Part shown: positions 1 to 10,120 of the stretch, piece after piece | How positions within the stretch are numbered: the first letter of the stretch is position 1 | Layout: each line of letters opens with the position of its first letter | Assembly: GCF_943734655.1 (NCBI RefSeq) | Contig: NC_071354.1 | Span: 233,051,206-233,115,205 of the forward strand | DNA from: Sabethes cyaneus | Taxonomy: Eukaryota; Arthropoda; Insecta; Diptera; Culicidae | Length of the DNA stretch: 64,000 nt | Direction: 5' to 3' | The notes under the pieces: model-generated | Database searches by the model: none | Told to the model about the DNA's origin: nothing | What the model saw: only the letters and a program-made list of their open reading frames with translations | Position numbers and translations under genes: made by a program

Positions 1-2280
1 GAAACCGAATAAAACGCGGAAAATTCGCAAGAAGAAAAAAAAAAGAAAGAAAGAAAAACCAACAAAAGCTCAAACTGAACTACCCCGCGTTTACTAACGA
101 AATACTTACTTACAGTGGCTGGTGTTGACATGGTGACGCTGCAGGGAAGCACCGCGAGGCCCCCCCGTTGACTAACTACCCTACTGTTGTTCTTGGTGAT
201 GAATTGACTCTCGTGATGGTGCGATGAGCTGAGCGTGTTTCGGTGCGATGATTTGGCTTCGCTCGACTCTGCGGAAGAAAAGCAAAAACGGAGAAAAAAA
301 AACTGGAATGAGGATTCGGTGGGTCAAACTTTTATGACTCGATTAATGGTTGAGTACACAGAGAGGCAACCGAAGGAAGAAAAAAAACAGCCGCTTCAAT
401 TCAATGTAATTGTCAACGAGCCACATACAACAGCAGCAGTGGCAGCTCTTCTAATGGCATAAATTATCGCCACATGGCTTCACCCCACCCGCCGCCAAGT
501 GGGAGGGAATGCTCTAACTTTTATTATGCTGTTATGTCATTTACCAAGTAACTGCCTGCGATGGCATTCTTGTTTTTTTTTCTCTGCTAGGCAGAAGCTT
601 TTAAGCTCGTCACTGAGATTGAGTTATGGAAATTGTAATGCAAATTCACGCCCAACACAAAAGATTTGTCCTGTCATCGTTACCGAGCGCCACCGACCGC
701 TCAAACCAGATCAAGCCAAAGTGACTGACTTCGTGAGTAGTGGGTAGGTGACGCCAGTAAAAGTACCATTTGTCATTAATTTTATCGTTAAAGCGCACGC
801 TAATCCAGTGAGTGAGTGCCATGTAGCTTACGTAGGGGGCTCGATAGTGGCAAAAACAACTATAATTAGCTAAGTGTGTACCAACGCAAACCAAACTCAA
901 TTAACGTGCCGTTCGCTTTTCCCCGAAGCTCTTCTATACAGTAAGGAAGCAAAAAAGAAAAAAAAACTTCCCATCGTCTTGCGGGAGTGACGAATTGATG
1001 TGATGCCTCCACGAAAAGGTCCTGAAAATAATTTGCACAAGACAATGAAAGCGGCACAGTCATCATCATAATAATCATTACCGTCATGATTGTATTACCA
1101 TTTGTTATATCTTAACTCGAAGCGAAATTTCCATGTCATTAGGAATGAGTGCAGCTCCGAGATAAGGATCTTTGCGGTATTTGGCAACTCCACGTTGCGC
1201 CGGTTGGGGTGGTGGGGGATTACGAAAATGGGGTGGTTGGCTGCCGGAGTAAACTTAATTCATGGCTAGCAAACGAATGGTTGGAAGTTGGAACGATGAG
1301 CGTTATGCACGTGAAACGCGACTGTTGACACAGCCGGATTGTGAGTTCACCAGGCACCGGCAATGAACGTGCGAATGTCGTCGAGCAGACAAACCTAATT
1401 ACAAGCTGTTTCTGTTTCTTTTCAGTAAGCGCGACACGGTGAGCTCTTCAGGGGATTAAAGTTGAAAAATCGGGCGGTTAACGGTGATGGGGAAGTGGAT
1501 GTGTGGAATGCAGAAAGAGGCACACCGCAGATCAAAGCCTAAATTTAGGTTTTATTTTTACCGTCGCGTCGTCATCCTTTCAATGGCGTAACCTGAGATA
1601 GGTCGTGTCTTGCTGAACGGAGTTTTTTTTTCTATTCGTTAGTGAAAAATGTACTCCCAGAGGAAAATGTACGAATGGGAAGAGTAATTACGCTGAAATT
1701 TGAGTCTTTTGAGTTTTTTTTTCTTTTCTAATGATGAAAGTGAGTTGCCCGTTCTTTGAGCCACATTTCAAGTGTTTTATTTTTAATTTTTTTGCAAACG
1801 AATCTTTCATTACGATGTGAATAATTACTAAAGTTGAAAAGCGAATATATCTTCTGCTGAACGCGACTGCTTCTACTGCTTGTGTAGAAACCTTCCTCGC
1901 CAGGGATTATCTCTAAAAATGCGTTATAAAATTATTTGTTCGCCGAAAATTTCTTTCAATCAATCACTTGTGGCACGTGCCACTGCACAGTGTGGCATGT
2001 TGCACCGTCTTGTTGAAACAACATCTCTTCTACAATAAGTGAACAAATAGTGACTTGCAGAATGCAACCGTGTTTCAGTTGGGTTTATTAACGTATCCAT
2101 TCAACAAAATTTGTTCCACGCTGAACAAAACTAGCGCGATGATTTTTTCGAACTAAACCGCTGTTTCCCTAAAAAATCTGCACAATTTACGTGCGCTGTT
2201 CAGGTATCAATCTCTTCATGATTAAATGGAACTTTAAATGAATTAAACTAAAGTTTAAGGGGCACTTTATTTGGGCGACA
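1..2280. other. No feature recognised
   Basis: This stretch has no open frame resembling a known family, no clear tandem repeat beyond an A-rich run at 30-57, and no terminal repeats that I could pair. Composition is moderately AT-rich with scattered homopolymer A and T runs. It may be intron or intergenic DNA. Confidence 0.5.
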
Positions 2281-2284
2281 ACGA

Positions 2285-2490
2285 CAGTGTTTTGTTGACC
2301 ACCGTTTTTTCATTATTCGTCGTGCCTTTTCAACAAGTTTTTACCGTTTTTGTAGGCTTTTAGTTGTTCATTTTGGCATCACCATTTTGTGGAATTTTCT
2401 TTGTGTATTTATTCATCTTTTCATCGTTTTACGGTATCGTATTCCCTTTTTTGTTGTCTTTTAAACACCTTTTTTATCGTCCTGTATGTT
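2285..2490. repeat. T-rich degenerate satellite, first block
   Basis: The plus strand is dominated by T runs separated by GTC, GTT and CATC. It has the same texture as the much longer blocks at 3266-3460 and 5605-7740. The phrase around 2470-2500 (CGTCCTGTATGTTGTC, then AGACAA) recurs in altered form near 6630-6660 (CGTCCTATCTGTTGTC, then AGACAA), which suggests one interrupted array. Confidence 0.5.
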
Positions 2491-2724
2491 GTCAAGACAA
2501 CCACAACAAACCGCAAAAGACTGTCGCAGTTGCCTTTTAACAGAATGCCAGGGATGTAAAATCAGTGATTTTGATCAAATCTGCGAGTTATCGCCACACG
2601 CACAGAATATTTATCATTTACAAGTAGTGATGTTCTTTCGTTTTACTGTTACTGACTTTTTCGCGGTCAAACGTAAACTCTATTACTCTGAATACTGGAA
2701 AAATTTCGATCTGCGGCTAAAAAC

Positions 2725-3097
2725 ATTGGGTAGTTTGTGGTAGTGGGACTCCAACCCACAATTTCTCGGTTGGTACCCGAGTGCTTTACGCATTTAAACT
2801 ATACCATACCCATGTATTAATTAGTTTCAGATCTAGTTTTGTGCCTACCAGTCCAAGCATTCCATCTTGCCCACACTCAGTTTCTCAGTGGTAGAAGCAA
2901 AGGGCAGCCATATTAGAAATAATAAACGTCGCCGGGGAAGCGTTTGTGTGCGAAAGATGGAATGCTTGGACTGGTAGGAACAAAACTAGATCTGAGACTA
3001 ATTAATACGTGGGTGTGGTATAGTTTAAATGCGTAAAGCACTCGGGTACCAACCGAGAAATTTTGGGTTGGAGTCCCACTACCACAAACTACCCAAT
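2725..3097. repeat. Inverted repeat with tRNA-like arms
   Basis: The left arm, about 2725-2867, is repeated in reverse complement at about 2956-3097 with only a few differences; the spacer is roughly 88 bp. Read on the plus strand, the right arm holds a pol III-type B box (GGTTGGAGTCC, one change from GGTTCGANNCC) and, about 25 bp upstream, a 17-nt hairpin with a 5-bp stem and a 7-nt loop GTACCAA, like an anticodon arm. The outer edges read ATTGGGTAGTTTGTGG and its complement. It is best read as a foldback element built from two opposed tRNA-related (SINE-type) units. The tRNA ancestry is inference from the hairpin and box B. Confidence 0.55.
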
Positions 3098-3265
3098 AAT
3101 TTTAGCTGCAGCTCGAAGTTTTCCAAGTAATCGGTCTAACATTTTTCGCACCAAACGCTCCTCTGCTTTAATCAAAATAGAGTAGTGATGTTAATGAACT
3201 GAATCTGATCGCTAAAAGCGATTTTTTCCATCCCTGCCCAAAGCCCTTGTGGCATATAAAAAAGA

Positions 3266-3460
3266 CAATCATAATGTTATTTTTTACTATCTTTTCGTCG
3301 TCTTTCAGTCTTTTATTCATTTGTTGTTGTCTTTTTTGCATATTTTGTCGCTTACTGAATGATTTTTTGTTGTTTTTTTTGCAGTGTTTTCTGTGTTTAT
3401 TGGGTTTCTGTTGCCGACTTTTTATCAGTTTTGTTGCTGTTTTGGCGTATTTGCATTAAG
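3266..3460. repeat. T-rich degenerate satellite, second block
   Basis: A plus-strand T-rich run with TCGTCGTCTTT-like phrases, the same texture as 2285-2490 and 5605-7740. It is open in one frame only because T-rich codons lack stops; the resulting F/L/C-rich peptide looks accidental. Confidence 0.5.
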
Positions 3461-3834
3461 GCTATTACAAATATTTTTTTAAAGTTTTTGTCCTTCGGAC
3501 GCTAGACAACTGCAGGTTGGGGGGGGGGAGGTGTGGTCGAAAAAAAACAAAGATTTTTTTAATCACACAAAAAAAATTAAGATTTTTAGCAATTTTTACT
3601 TGAAGTTTAATCGTAAAGCCCGAATGTGTATTTGCTTATAATATATACGTTATTATTTTCCTTGCAAAAACCTTTCAAAATAGATTTAAAATCGAAAAAA
3701 AAAAAATTTTTTTTTGCCGATTTTTGGAAATTACATTATTGTATTATTGTTGAAATTACATTATTGCATTTTTGTTTCGTGCTAAAAGCTTTAACACTCC
3801 GTAAACTCTTTTTAGTTCTTTAGGCTGTAAACCC

Positions 3835-5610
3835 CACAAATAAGGCTTATACAAATTTGAAAAAAAGTTTATGTCACCCCCCCCTTCAAAAATTTTTGAA
3901 ATGTGAAGGGGCAAAAAAATAAAGCGTTATATCATTATGTTGCAATCTTTAGTGATAAGCAGGTTTTTTACAGTTCAACGAGTTTACAACTCTAAATTAT
4001 CCAATATGTGCAAAGTTAAAGCAATTATCTCGTTAGTCTTGATCAACTTTTTTCACCAACTAAGCTTTCTGGTTCCTGCTGCAAGTCAGGTCACTATTGT
4101 ACCTAACCTTTAAGTTTCCGACGTCGCAAATTGAGATGCTTGCAATAAAACTTTTGGCTCCACCTACTTTAAATTTTGTTCCATTTCAATTCATCTTGTT
4201 TTAAAAGAACCGAATTTGATTGAGACAAAAACCAATCAAACAATATATTAGTGAAACTCGGTACCATTTTTGACGGAGATACTCCGAATTGCAGTGGGAT
4301 TATTTTTTCCCGTCGTATATAAAAATAGAAATACGACACATTAGACACTCCGGAATATCAACTATCCGAGCTTTCGGGGCTCCAAATTGGTCATTTTATT
4401 CCGTTGTATCCAAGTACTTACCCTAATTTTGGATGTCAGGGGCGTAAAACTCAAAGATGCAGTATTTTACCATGCGTTGGATACATATAGAAAGGATGTC
4501 ACTGAACTGTTCGAAGCTTGAAATTTTCTGACTATGATTGTTATGATTATTATTGGGATCAATGGAGACCCTACCATAACATCAAATCAAATCAAAGTTA
4601 TTTTACTTTTTTGAGCTAGATTAGGATTTCCTATCTCCCGGAGCTAGATAAGGATTCCCGAATCTCGGCTGGAAGAGGCTGTTAGAGTCAATAGGATCGT
4701 AGCAACTGCCCCTGAAATTGTCCTGTACTCTAACAGCTGGCTGCGAATTTTGTCGTATGAAAACAGAAGGCTAGGCTTTGCTTTGCTTTTAAGGATTTCC
4801 TATGCGCAGTGAGTACTCTCGGAACTTTTCTGGTACGTTCATCGTTTAGTTATCAATCTTGCTGGACGATTTGAGAGTGTTGCGAATTTAGTCAAAAAAA
4901 ATAAGTCAAGGTGATCGAACCACTGCCAGAAGGAATCAAAGATGCCAAAGAGTTGGGAACTTTTACGCTCGTCAAATAGTTGTTATCGAAACGATTTGCA
5001 TCCTTAATATACAAAAGTAAACACGTTATTGTTGAAGACAAACATCAGCTTAGGAACGGCCTGATATTCAAGACGAAAAGGTTAACCAAGAAACAAGCGT
5101 TTTCAAACGTGAATAGTTTCAGAGATTTGTTTTCTTGAAATATGTCGGTAGCACAGCATATGCGTTCCAAGTAAAAAAGTTGTAGTGACTTAAACTAATA
5201 TTTTCACACTATGATTATGTGTTTGTAGCTCTCTAAGGTGATCCTGTGACACTCCACTATTATCAAACTACTTTATGTGCTTGGTTTGAAAAATGTTGAT
5301 GGTTGGTTCGAATCGAACTGAAATTTAAGTACTGTATAAAATTCTTGTTTTAAATTTTCAATAATATGCAAAAATAAACACTGGTTTCTACTCTATTGTT
5401 TAGTTATTGAAGTTTTGAAATTATTATTTTTTTCTTGCCCCCCCCCTTCAACAATATTTTGAGACCAGGACATAAACTTTTTTTCAAATTTGTATAAGCC
5501 TAATAGATTTTATACAAAAAATTTTTACTCATGTTTAACAAATTTTTTTTGCCCCCCGATTTTTAGAGTCAATTTTGAAGGGCGGGGGGACAAAAATTTT
5601 GAAAATAATT
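3835..5610. repeat. Region bounded by an inverted repeat pair
   Basis: GCTTATACAAATTTGAAAAA at about 3846 is repeated inverted at about 5484-5503. Both copies are accompanied by a C-run followed by TTCAA and by an AT-rich stretch. The pairing suggests the ends of an old element that interrupts the T-rich satellite, with the SINE at 4635 inside it. I find no coding capacity in 3930-4620 or 4804-5430. Confidence 0.35.
4635..4791 (+). mobile_element. tRNA-derived SINE, family 1, copy A
   Basis: The body is GGCTGTTAGAGTC, ATAGGATCGTAGCAACTG, CTGTACTCTAACAGCTGGCT, and the tail is GGCTTTGCTTTGCTTTT. The same order of motifs occurs in copy B at 56772-56981. The tRNA-like head is mostly deleted. The element is flanked by a 12-bp TSD, AGGATTTCCTAT, at 4623-4634 and 4792-4803, so the boundaries are well supported. 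The body resembles SINEs I associate with mosquito genomes; that attribution is from memory. Confidence 0.8.
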
Positions 5611-7740
5611 TGCGATGGCCTAACTTCATCATATTTTCACGTTACTTTCGTCATCTGTACGTCGTTTTTTGAACTCAGTTTTTGGCAGTTTGCGTCGATT
5701 TTTTTATGCCGTGTTTCGTCGTTTTTGTGGTCTTCTATGTTGCTGTATTGGTGTCATTTTGTCGATTTTTGTTTTTTTTTGTTATCTTTTCGTTGGCTTT
5801 TATTGTCATTTCGTCGCCTTCGTGGCAGCTTTTTATCCCACGTAACAATTTGGGTTTTATTACACTCTTATGATGGCATTTAATACCAAAATTGGCCTCA
5901 AAAACCGTCATGAGAGTACAATAAAACTCACATTGTTGCTTGGGTATGTAATTTTGTTTGCTAACAAGACAACAAAAATGTTTTCTTTTTACTGCCTTTT
6001 CAGCATTCTTTCGTGGTGTTTCTGTATATTCGCAGTCCGTTTTACATGTTTTGTTACCTTTTAACGCTTTTTAAATGCCTTTATGTCGTTTTTTTGTTTT
6101 TGTTGTCGTTGTTTTAGGGTCGTTTCGTCATCTTGTGGTTGTTGCAACTTTTTTCGCTGCAACTTTTGTCAGCTGCATTTATTTTGTATTCGACGTCATT
6201 TGTGATCTTTCTGTCTGTGATCTTTCTTTACTTTATGTCGTATTTTTGTTGTCTCTTAGCCATCTTTTCGTCTTCTTCTCGGTCCATTTTTTTCCTTCTG
6301 TTTTTGGCATTTTTTGTTGACTTTTTTCGGTGACTTTTTGCCGTTTCTGTCGTTTTTTTGTTGTTTCAGTGTCTCTTTGTCGGCATTGTAAATTCTTTTT
6401 ACGCTTTTAAAAAGTTTTTTCCGGGTTTTTCTTTTTGAGCTGTTTTAGTGTCATTTCGTCGTCTTCATTGTATTTAATTGTGACGTTTCCTTCGTATTTT
6501 CAACGTCTGTTTGTCGTTTTATAAAACCTGGTTTTGGTCGAGAGAAACGACGAAATTTGGGATTTATTTTGCTTTTTTTAATCGTTTCATCATTATTTAT
6601 CGCTTTTTTTTTTGACTTTTGACTTTTATTTTCGTCGTCCTATCTGTTGTCCAGACAAGAAAATTGTTTCATTTATACTGTTTTTTCATCATTCTTTCGT
6701 CGTCTTTCTATCGTATATTCGCCATCTTTTCGTCTCCTGTCTTGTGTGTTTTGTTGCCTTTTATAAACTTTTTAAACATTTTTTGTCGCTGTTTTACCGT
6801 CTTTTTATTGTCTCTTTACTGCCTTTTTTGCATCCATTTGTCGACATTTCGTCGATTTTATTATCTTTTTTATTTTGGCATTTTTCGTTGCTGCTATGGC
6901 GTATTTTTCAGTCCTTTATTTTTCTTTCATTGTCCTTTCGCCTATCCGTCATCCGTCGTCATCTTTCGTGTTTTCGTCTTCTGTTTGTCGTCCCTTTTCG
7001 TCGGATTTTGTCGCTTTTGTTTTATTTCGACGCCTTTTTGACACTTTAAAACGTCTTTTTGATTTCTTTGTCATTTTTAGTCCTGTTTTTTGTCGCTATT
7101 TTGGTTTCTTGTCTTCATCTCATTGTTATATTTTCACCGTTTTTTATCATCTCTCTGGCGAATTTGTCATTTTTGTTTCTGTTTTGGCGCCTTTTCTTCG
7201 TATTTTTGTCATCTTCACACCATTTTTTGGTCTCTTTTCAACGATTTGTTGATTGGCGATAGGTTTACGTCGTTTATGGCGTTTTTGATTAATTATTTTT
7301 TGCCGTCTTCCGTCTTTTTTCAATGGGCTTTTCGCCAATTTGGTATCACTTTTTCGTCATTTTTCCGTCGTCTTTTAGCCGCCTCGTTGTCTACTTGTCG
7401 TTCTTTCGTCCTCCTATTATTATTCTTTCTTCGTATTGGTCGTCTTTTTGACACCTCATTCTGTCCTTTTGTGTTTTTGTTGTATTTTGATTGTATTGTC
7501 GTTAATTGTTCGTTTTTGCTTTTTTCCCTATTTTTCGTCCTTTCATTTGCAGCAAAAATGTGGTTTTTTTTATTGCCTTTTTGTGGTACTTTCGTTATCT
7601 TCTTGTACTGTATTCGTCATCTTTTCGTTGTCTTTTCTGGATGTTTTGTCACTTTCTCACGCATGAAATAATTTTTTATCGTTTTTCGTCGTTTTTTGTT
7701 GCTGTTTTGAAGCCTTTTCATCGTATTTTCATGTTATTTC
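5605..7740. repeat. Long T-rich satellite with higher-order repeats
   Basis: About 2.1 kb of strongly strand-asymmetric DNA (T-rich on plus) made of degenerate units such as TTTTCGTCGTCTTT. A longer phrase recurs three times, near 5970-6080, 6660-6780 and 7555-7670. Each copy has CATTCTTTCGTCGTCTTT or a variant, then GTATATTCGYCATCT or a variant, then a TGTTTTGTTGCC-like segment. The array is therefore a higher-order repeat with spacing of roughly 0.7-0.9 kb. It is interrupted by a palindromic MITE at 5837-5944. Long open frames here encode F/L/S-rich peptides and are composition artefacts. Confidence 0.6.
5837..5944. mobile_element. Palindromic MITE, copy 1
   Basis: The 108-bp element begins CCCACGTAACAATTTGGG and ends in the near-complement CATTGTTGCTTGGG. 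The two halves, including TTTTATTACACTCTTATGA and TCATGAGAGTACAATAAAA, pair almost end to end. It is flanked by TAT on both sides (TA-type target). A second copy lies at 35969-36076 and a shorter relative near 27366. Confidence 0.75.
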
Positions 7741-7754
7741 CGACTAGCTTCGAG

Positions 7755-8821
7755 TAGGGCTAGGGCTAGGGCTAGGGCTAGGGCTAGGGCTAGGGCTAGG
7801 GCTAGGGCTAGGGCTAGGGCTAGGGCTAGGGCTAGGGCTAGGGCTAGGGCTAGGGCTAGGGCTAGGGCTAGGGCTAGGGCTAGGGCTAGGGCTAGGGCTA
7901 GGGCTAGGGCTAGGGCTAGGGCTAGGGCTAGGGCTAGGGCTAGGGCTAGGGCTAGGGCTAGGGCTAGGGCTAGGGCTAGGGCTAGGGCTAGGGCTAGGGC
8001 TAGGGCTAGGGCTAGGGCTAGGGCTAGGGCTAGGGCTAGGGCTAGGGCTAGGGCTAGGGCTAGGGCTAGGGCTAGGGCTAGGGCTAGGGCTAGGGCTAGG
8101 GCTAGGGCTAGGGCTAGGGCTAGGGCTAGGGCTAGGGCTAGGGCTAGGGCTAGGGCTAGGGCTAGGGCTAGGGCTAGGGCTAGGGCTAGGGCTAGGGCTA
8201 GGGCTAGGGCTAGGGCTAGGGCTAGGGCTAGGGCTAGGGCTAGGGCTAGGGCTAGGGCTAGGGCTAGGGCTAGGGCTAGGGCTAGGGCTAGGGCTAGGGC
8301 TAGGGCTAGGGCTAGGGCTAGGGCTAGGGCTAGGGCTAGGGCTAGGGCTAGGGCTAGGGCTAGGGCTAGGGCTAGGGCTAGGGCTAGGGCTAGGGCTAGG
8401 GCTAGGGCTAGGGCTAGGGCTAGGGCTAGGGCTAGGGCTAGGGCTAGGGCTAGGGCTAGGGCTAGGGCTAGGGCTAGGGCTAGGGCTAGGGCTAGGGCTA
8501 GGGCTAGGGCTAGGGCTAGGGCTAGGGCTAGGGCTAGGGCTAGGGCTAGGGCTAGGGCTAGGGCTAGGGCTAGGGCTAGGGCTAGGGCTAGGGCTAGGGC
8601 TAGGGCTAGGGCTAGGGCTAGGGCTAGGGCTAGGGCTAGGGCTAGGGCTAGGGCTAGGGCTAGGGCTAGGGCTAGGGCTAGGGCTAGGGCTAGGGCTAGG
8701 GCTAGGGCTAGGGCTAGGGCTAGGGCTAGGGCTAGGGCTAGGGCTAGGGCTAGGGCTAGGGCTAGGGCTAGGGCTAGGGCTAGGGCTAGGGCTAGGGCTA
8801 GGGCTAGGGCTAGGGCTAGGG
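7755..8821 (+). repeat. (CTAGGG)n telomere-like hexamer array
   Basis: About 178 head-to-tail copies of the hexamer CTAGGG on the plus strand, with no interruption that I can see over 1.07 kb. The unit differs by one base from the TTAGGG telomere repeat. The left edge joins T-rich satellite DNA; the right edge joins a broken LINE RT frame. The long minus-strand frame through the array is a poly Ala-Leu translation of the repeat. Confidence 0.97.
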
Positions 8822-9010
8822 TACGGCGAAATACCTTTATGTAGATTAGAAATAGTGACGGACCTGGATGGCTGCCTTGTGAATTACTCACCATCAATTT
8901 ACAAAGACAACTCTCATTAATCTTGATACATTGAGTTCGACTATGGAAATAACTTTTGAAGAATAATTTGGTGATCGATAGCAGGGTCGTCAAATGTACA
9001 GGTTGGTGAC
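8822..9010 (-). pseudogene. LINE reverse transcriptase fragment
   Basis: In minus-strand reading, pieces of a non-LTR RT core are visible: a segment ending AIDHQIILQKL (the region after the first catalytic aspartate) and SQGSHPGPSLFLIYIKVF, matching the family motif VPQGSxLGPLLFLIYIND. A stop codon separates the pieces, so it is dead. The frame is cut off exactly where the hexamer array starts at 8821, which removes the YADD motif and everything after it. The clade cannot be fixed from so little; CR1-like or Jockey-like is likely. Confidence 0.65.
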
Positions 9011-9477
9011 AGCAATTCGAAGATATTTGCCATTTTTTCCTGCAATTAGTCTTGCGGCATGTTTCTAATACACACGCACCGAGAAGAAATAAGAGAACAA
9101 AGGAAACATCTTTTGTTCTTGGACTTTTCCTTTACTTGTAAGACACGTACGTAAGCACAACATACATCTTTCCCCCAAACAACGCGGCTTCGAGTAATAA
9201 TTACACCTCATTCTCTATCGTTTGTCCGTACTATTCCAGCTAAAACTGTAAATATAGCAAAAAGTGGCGAATACATGTTATACGACATTTTGTGCGACTG
9301 ATCATCGCGCATAAGAGAATGTTGGCTTACTATCATGTACGTATTCAGGTTTGTTTTGATGCTTACAATAGGTAGGCACTGTCGATACATAAAATTAAAC
9401 AGTGCGAAGCGATGGTATTGGTTAAGAGTCTGACATGGCATTGCATGCTGGTAAACATATAGAAAAAGTGTCAACCG

Positions 9478-9537
9478 TTGCAGTCCCTGATCGATAGTGT
9501 CGAACGCTTTTTTGAGATCAAGGAATAAAACTGGCAT
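9478..9537 (-). pseudogene. Small RT motif fragment (FLDLKKAFDTID)
   Basis: The minus-strand frame starts MPVLFLDLKKAFDTIDQ, which matches the RT motif containing the first catalytic aspartate (FLDLxKAFDxVDH). The downstream part of the frame to 9208 is not recognisable as RT. It may be a second LINE relic or a displaced part of the one at 8822-9010. Confidence 0.5.
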
Positions 9538-9815
9538 GAACTTTCCTACGTCAAAACCTTTGATACTGGTAGTTGTGAAGTGTACTCGTTTTTTGTCTTA
9601 ATCGTACTAGACTCTTCCCTCATGTCATCGAATTTTTTTCTTTCGAGAGACATGATTACTCGTAGCCCGTTTTAGACCAGCCGCTGCTTGGCTAAATTGA
9701 GCAATTCCTTGATTTACTGACTAGTAGGGATTATCCGTTAGTTGAGTCTGAACGAGCGGCAGTGACTAAGGACAGTATATATCTACATTTGAGCAGATCG
9801 AAGGCCGCGAATATT

Positions 9816-9965
9816 TTCAATGACATTCGGCCATTCGTGATCCGGCCATCTGTGTTTCGGCTATTTATGATTCGATCATACATGTTTTGGCCATTTCTGA
9901 TTTGGCCATTAGATCAGCTATGCCATTTATTATTTCGTCCATTTGAGATTCGGTCATTCGTAGGT
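9816..9965. repeat. Degenerate minisatellite, unit about TTCGGCCATTTGTGAT
   Basis: At least eight imperfect tandem copies of a 15-17-bp unit containing GGCCATT and variants (GGCCATC, GGCTATT, GTCCATT, GGTCATT) alternating with GATTC or GTTTC. Confidence 0.7.
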
Positions 9966-10002
9966 AATATGACTCACTCTAAATGAAATGCAGATTGCCT
10001 AA

Positions 10003-10120
10003 CGTCTATTATGCCTACCATACATTATGCTTTTCGTATATTATGCCTATCGTCCATTATGCCTATCGTCCTTTATACCTATCATCCATTATGCCTGACG
10101 TATTTATGCTTAACATTTAA
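10003..10120. repeat. Degenerate minisatellite, unit about ATTATGCCTATCGTCC
   Basis: About seven imperfect tandem copies of a 16-bp unit (ATTATGCCTACCATAC, ATTATGCCTATCGTCC and variants), immediately downstream of another short-unit minisatellite. Both end before 10121. Confidence 0.7.

Noticed and set aside
6612..7671. Overlapping F/L/S-rich frames up to 193 codons that resemble membrane proteins
   Set aside because: They come from the T-rich satellite; several frames are open at once and none has ordinary composition or a conserved core.
7734..8993. A 419-codon open frame on the minus strand, almost all Ala-Leu
   Set aside because: It is the translation of the CTAGGG array; the last part is a LINE RT relic in chance continuity. 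No gene.
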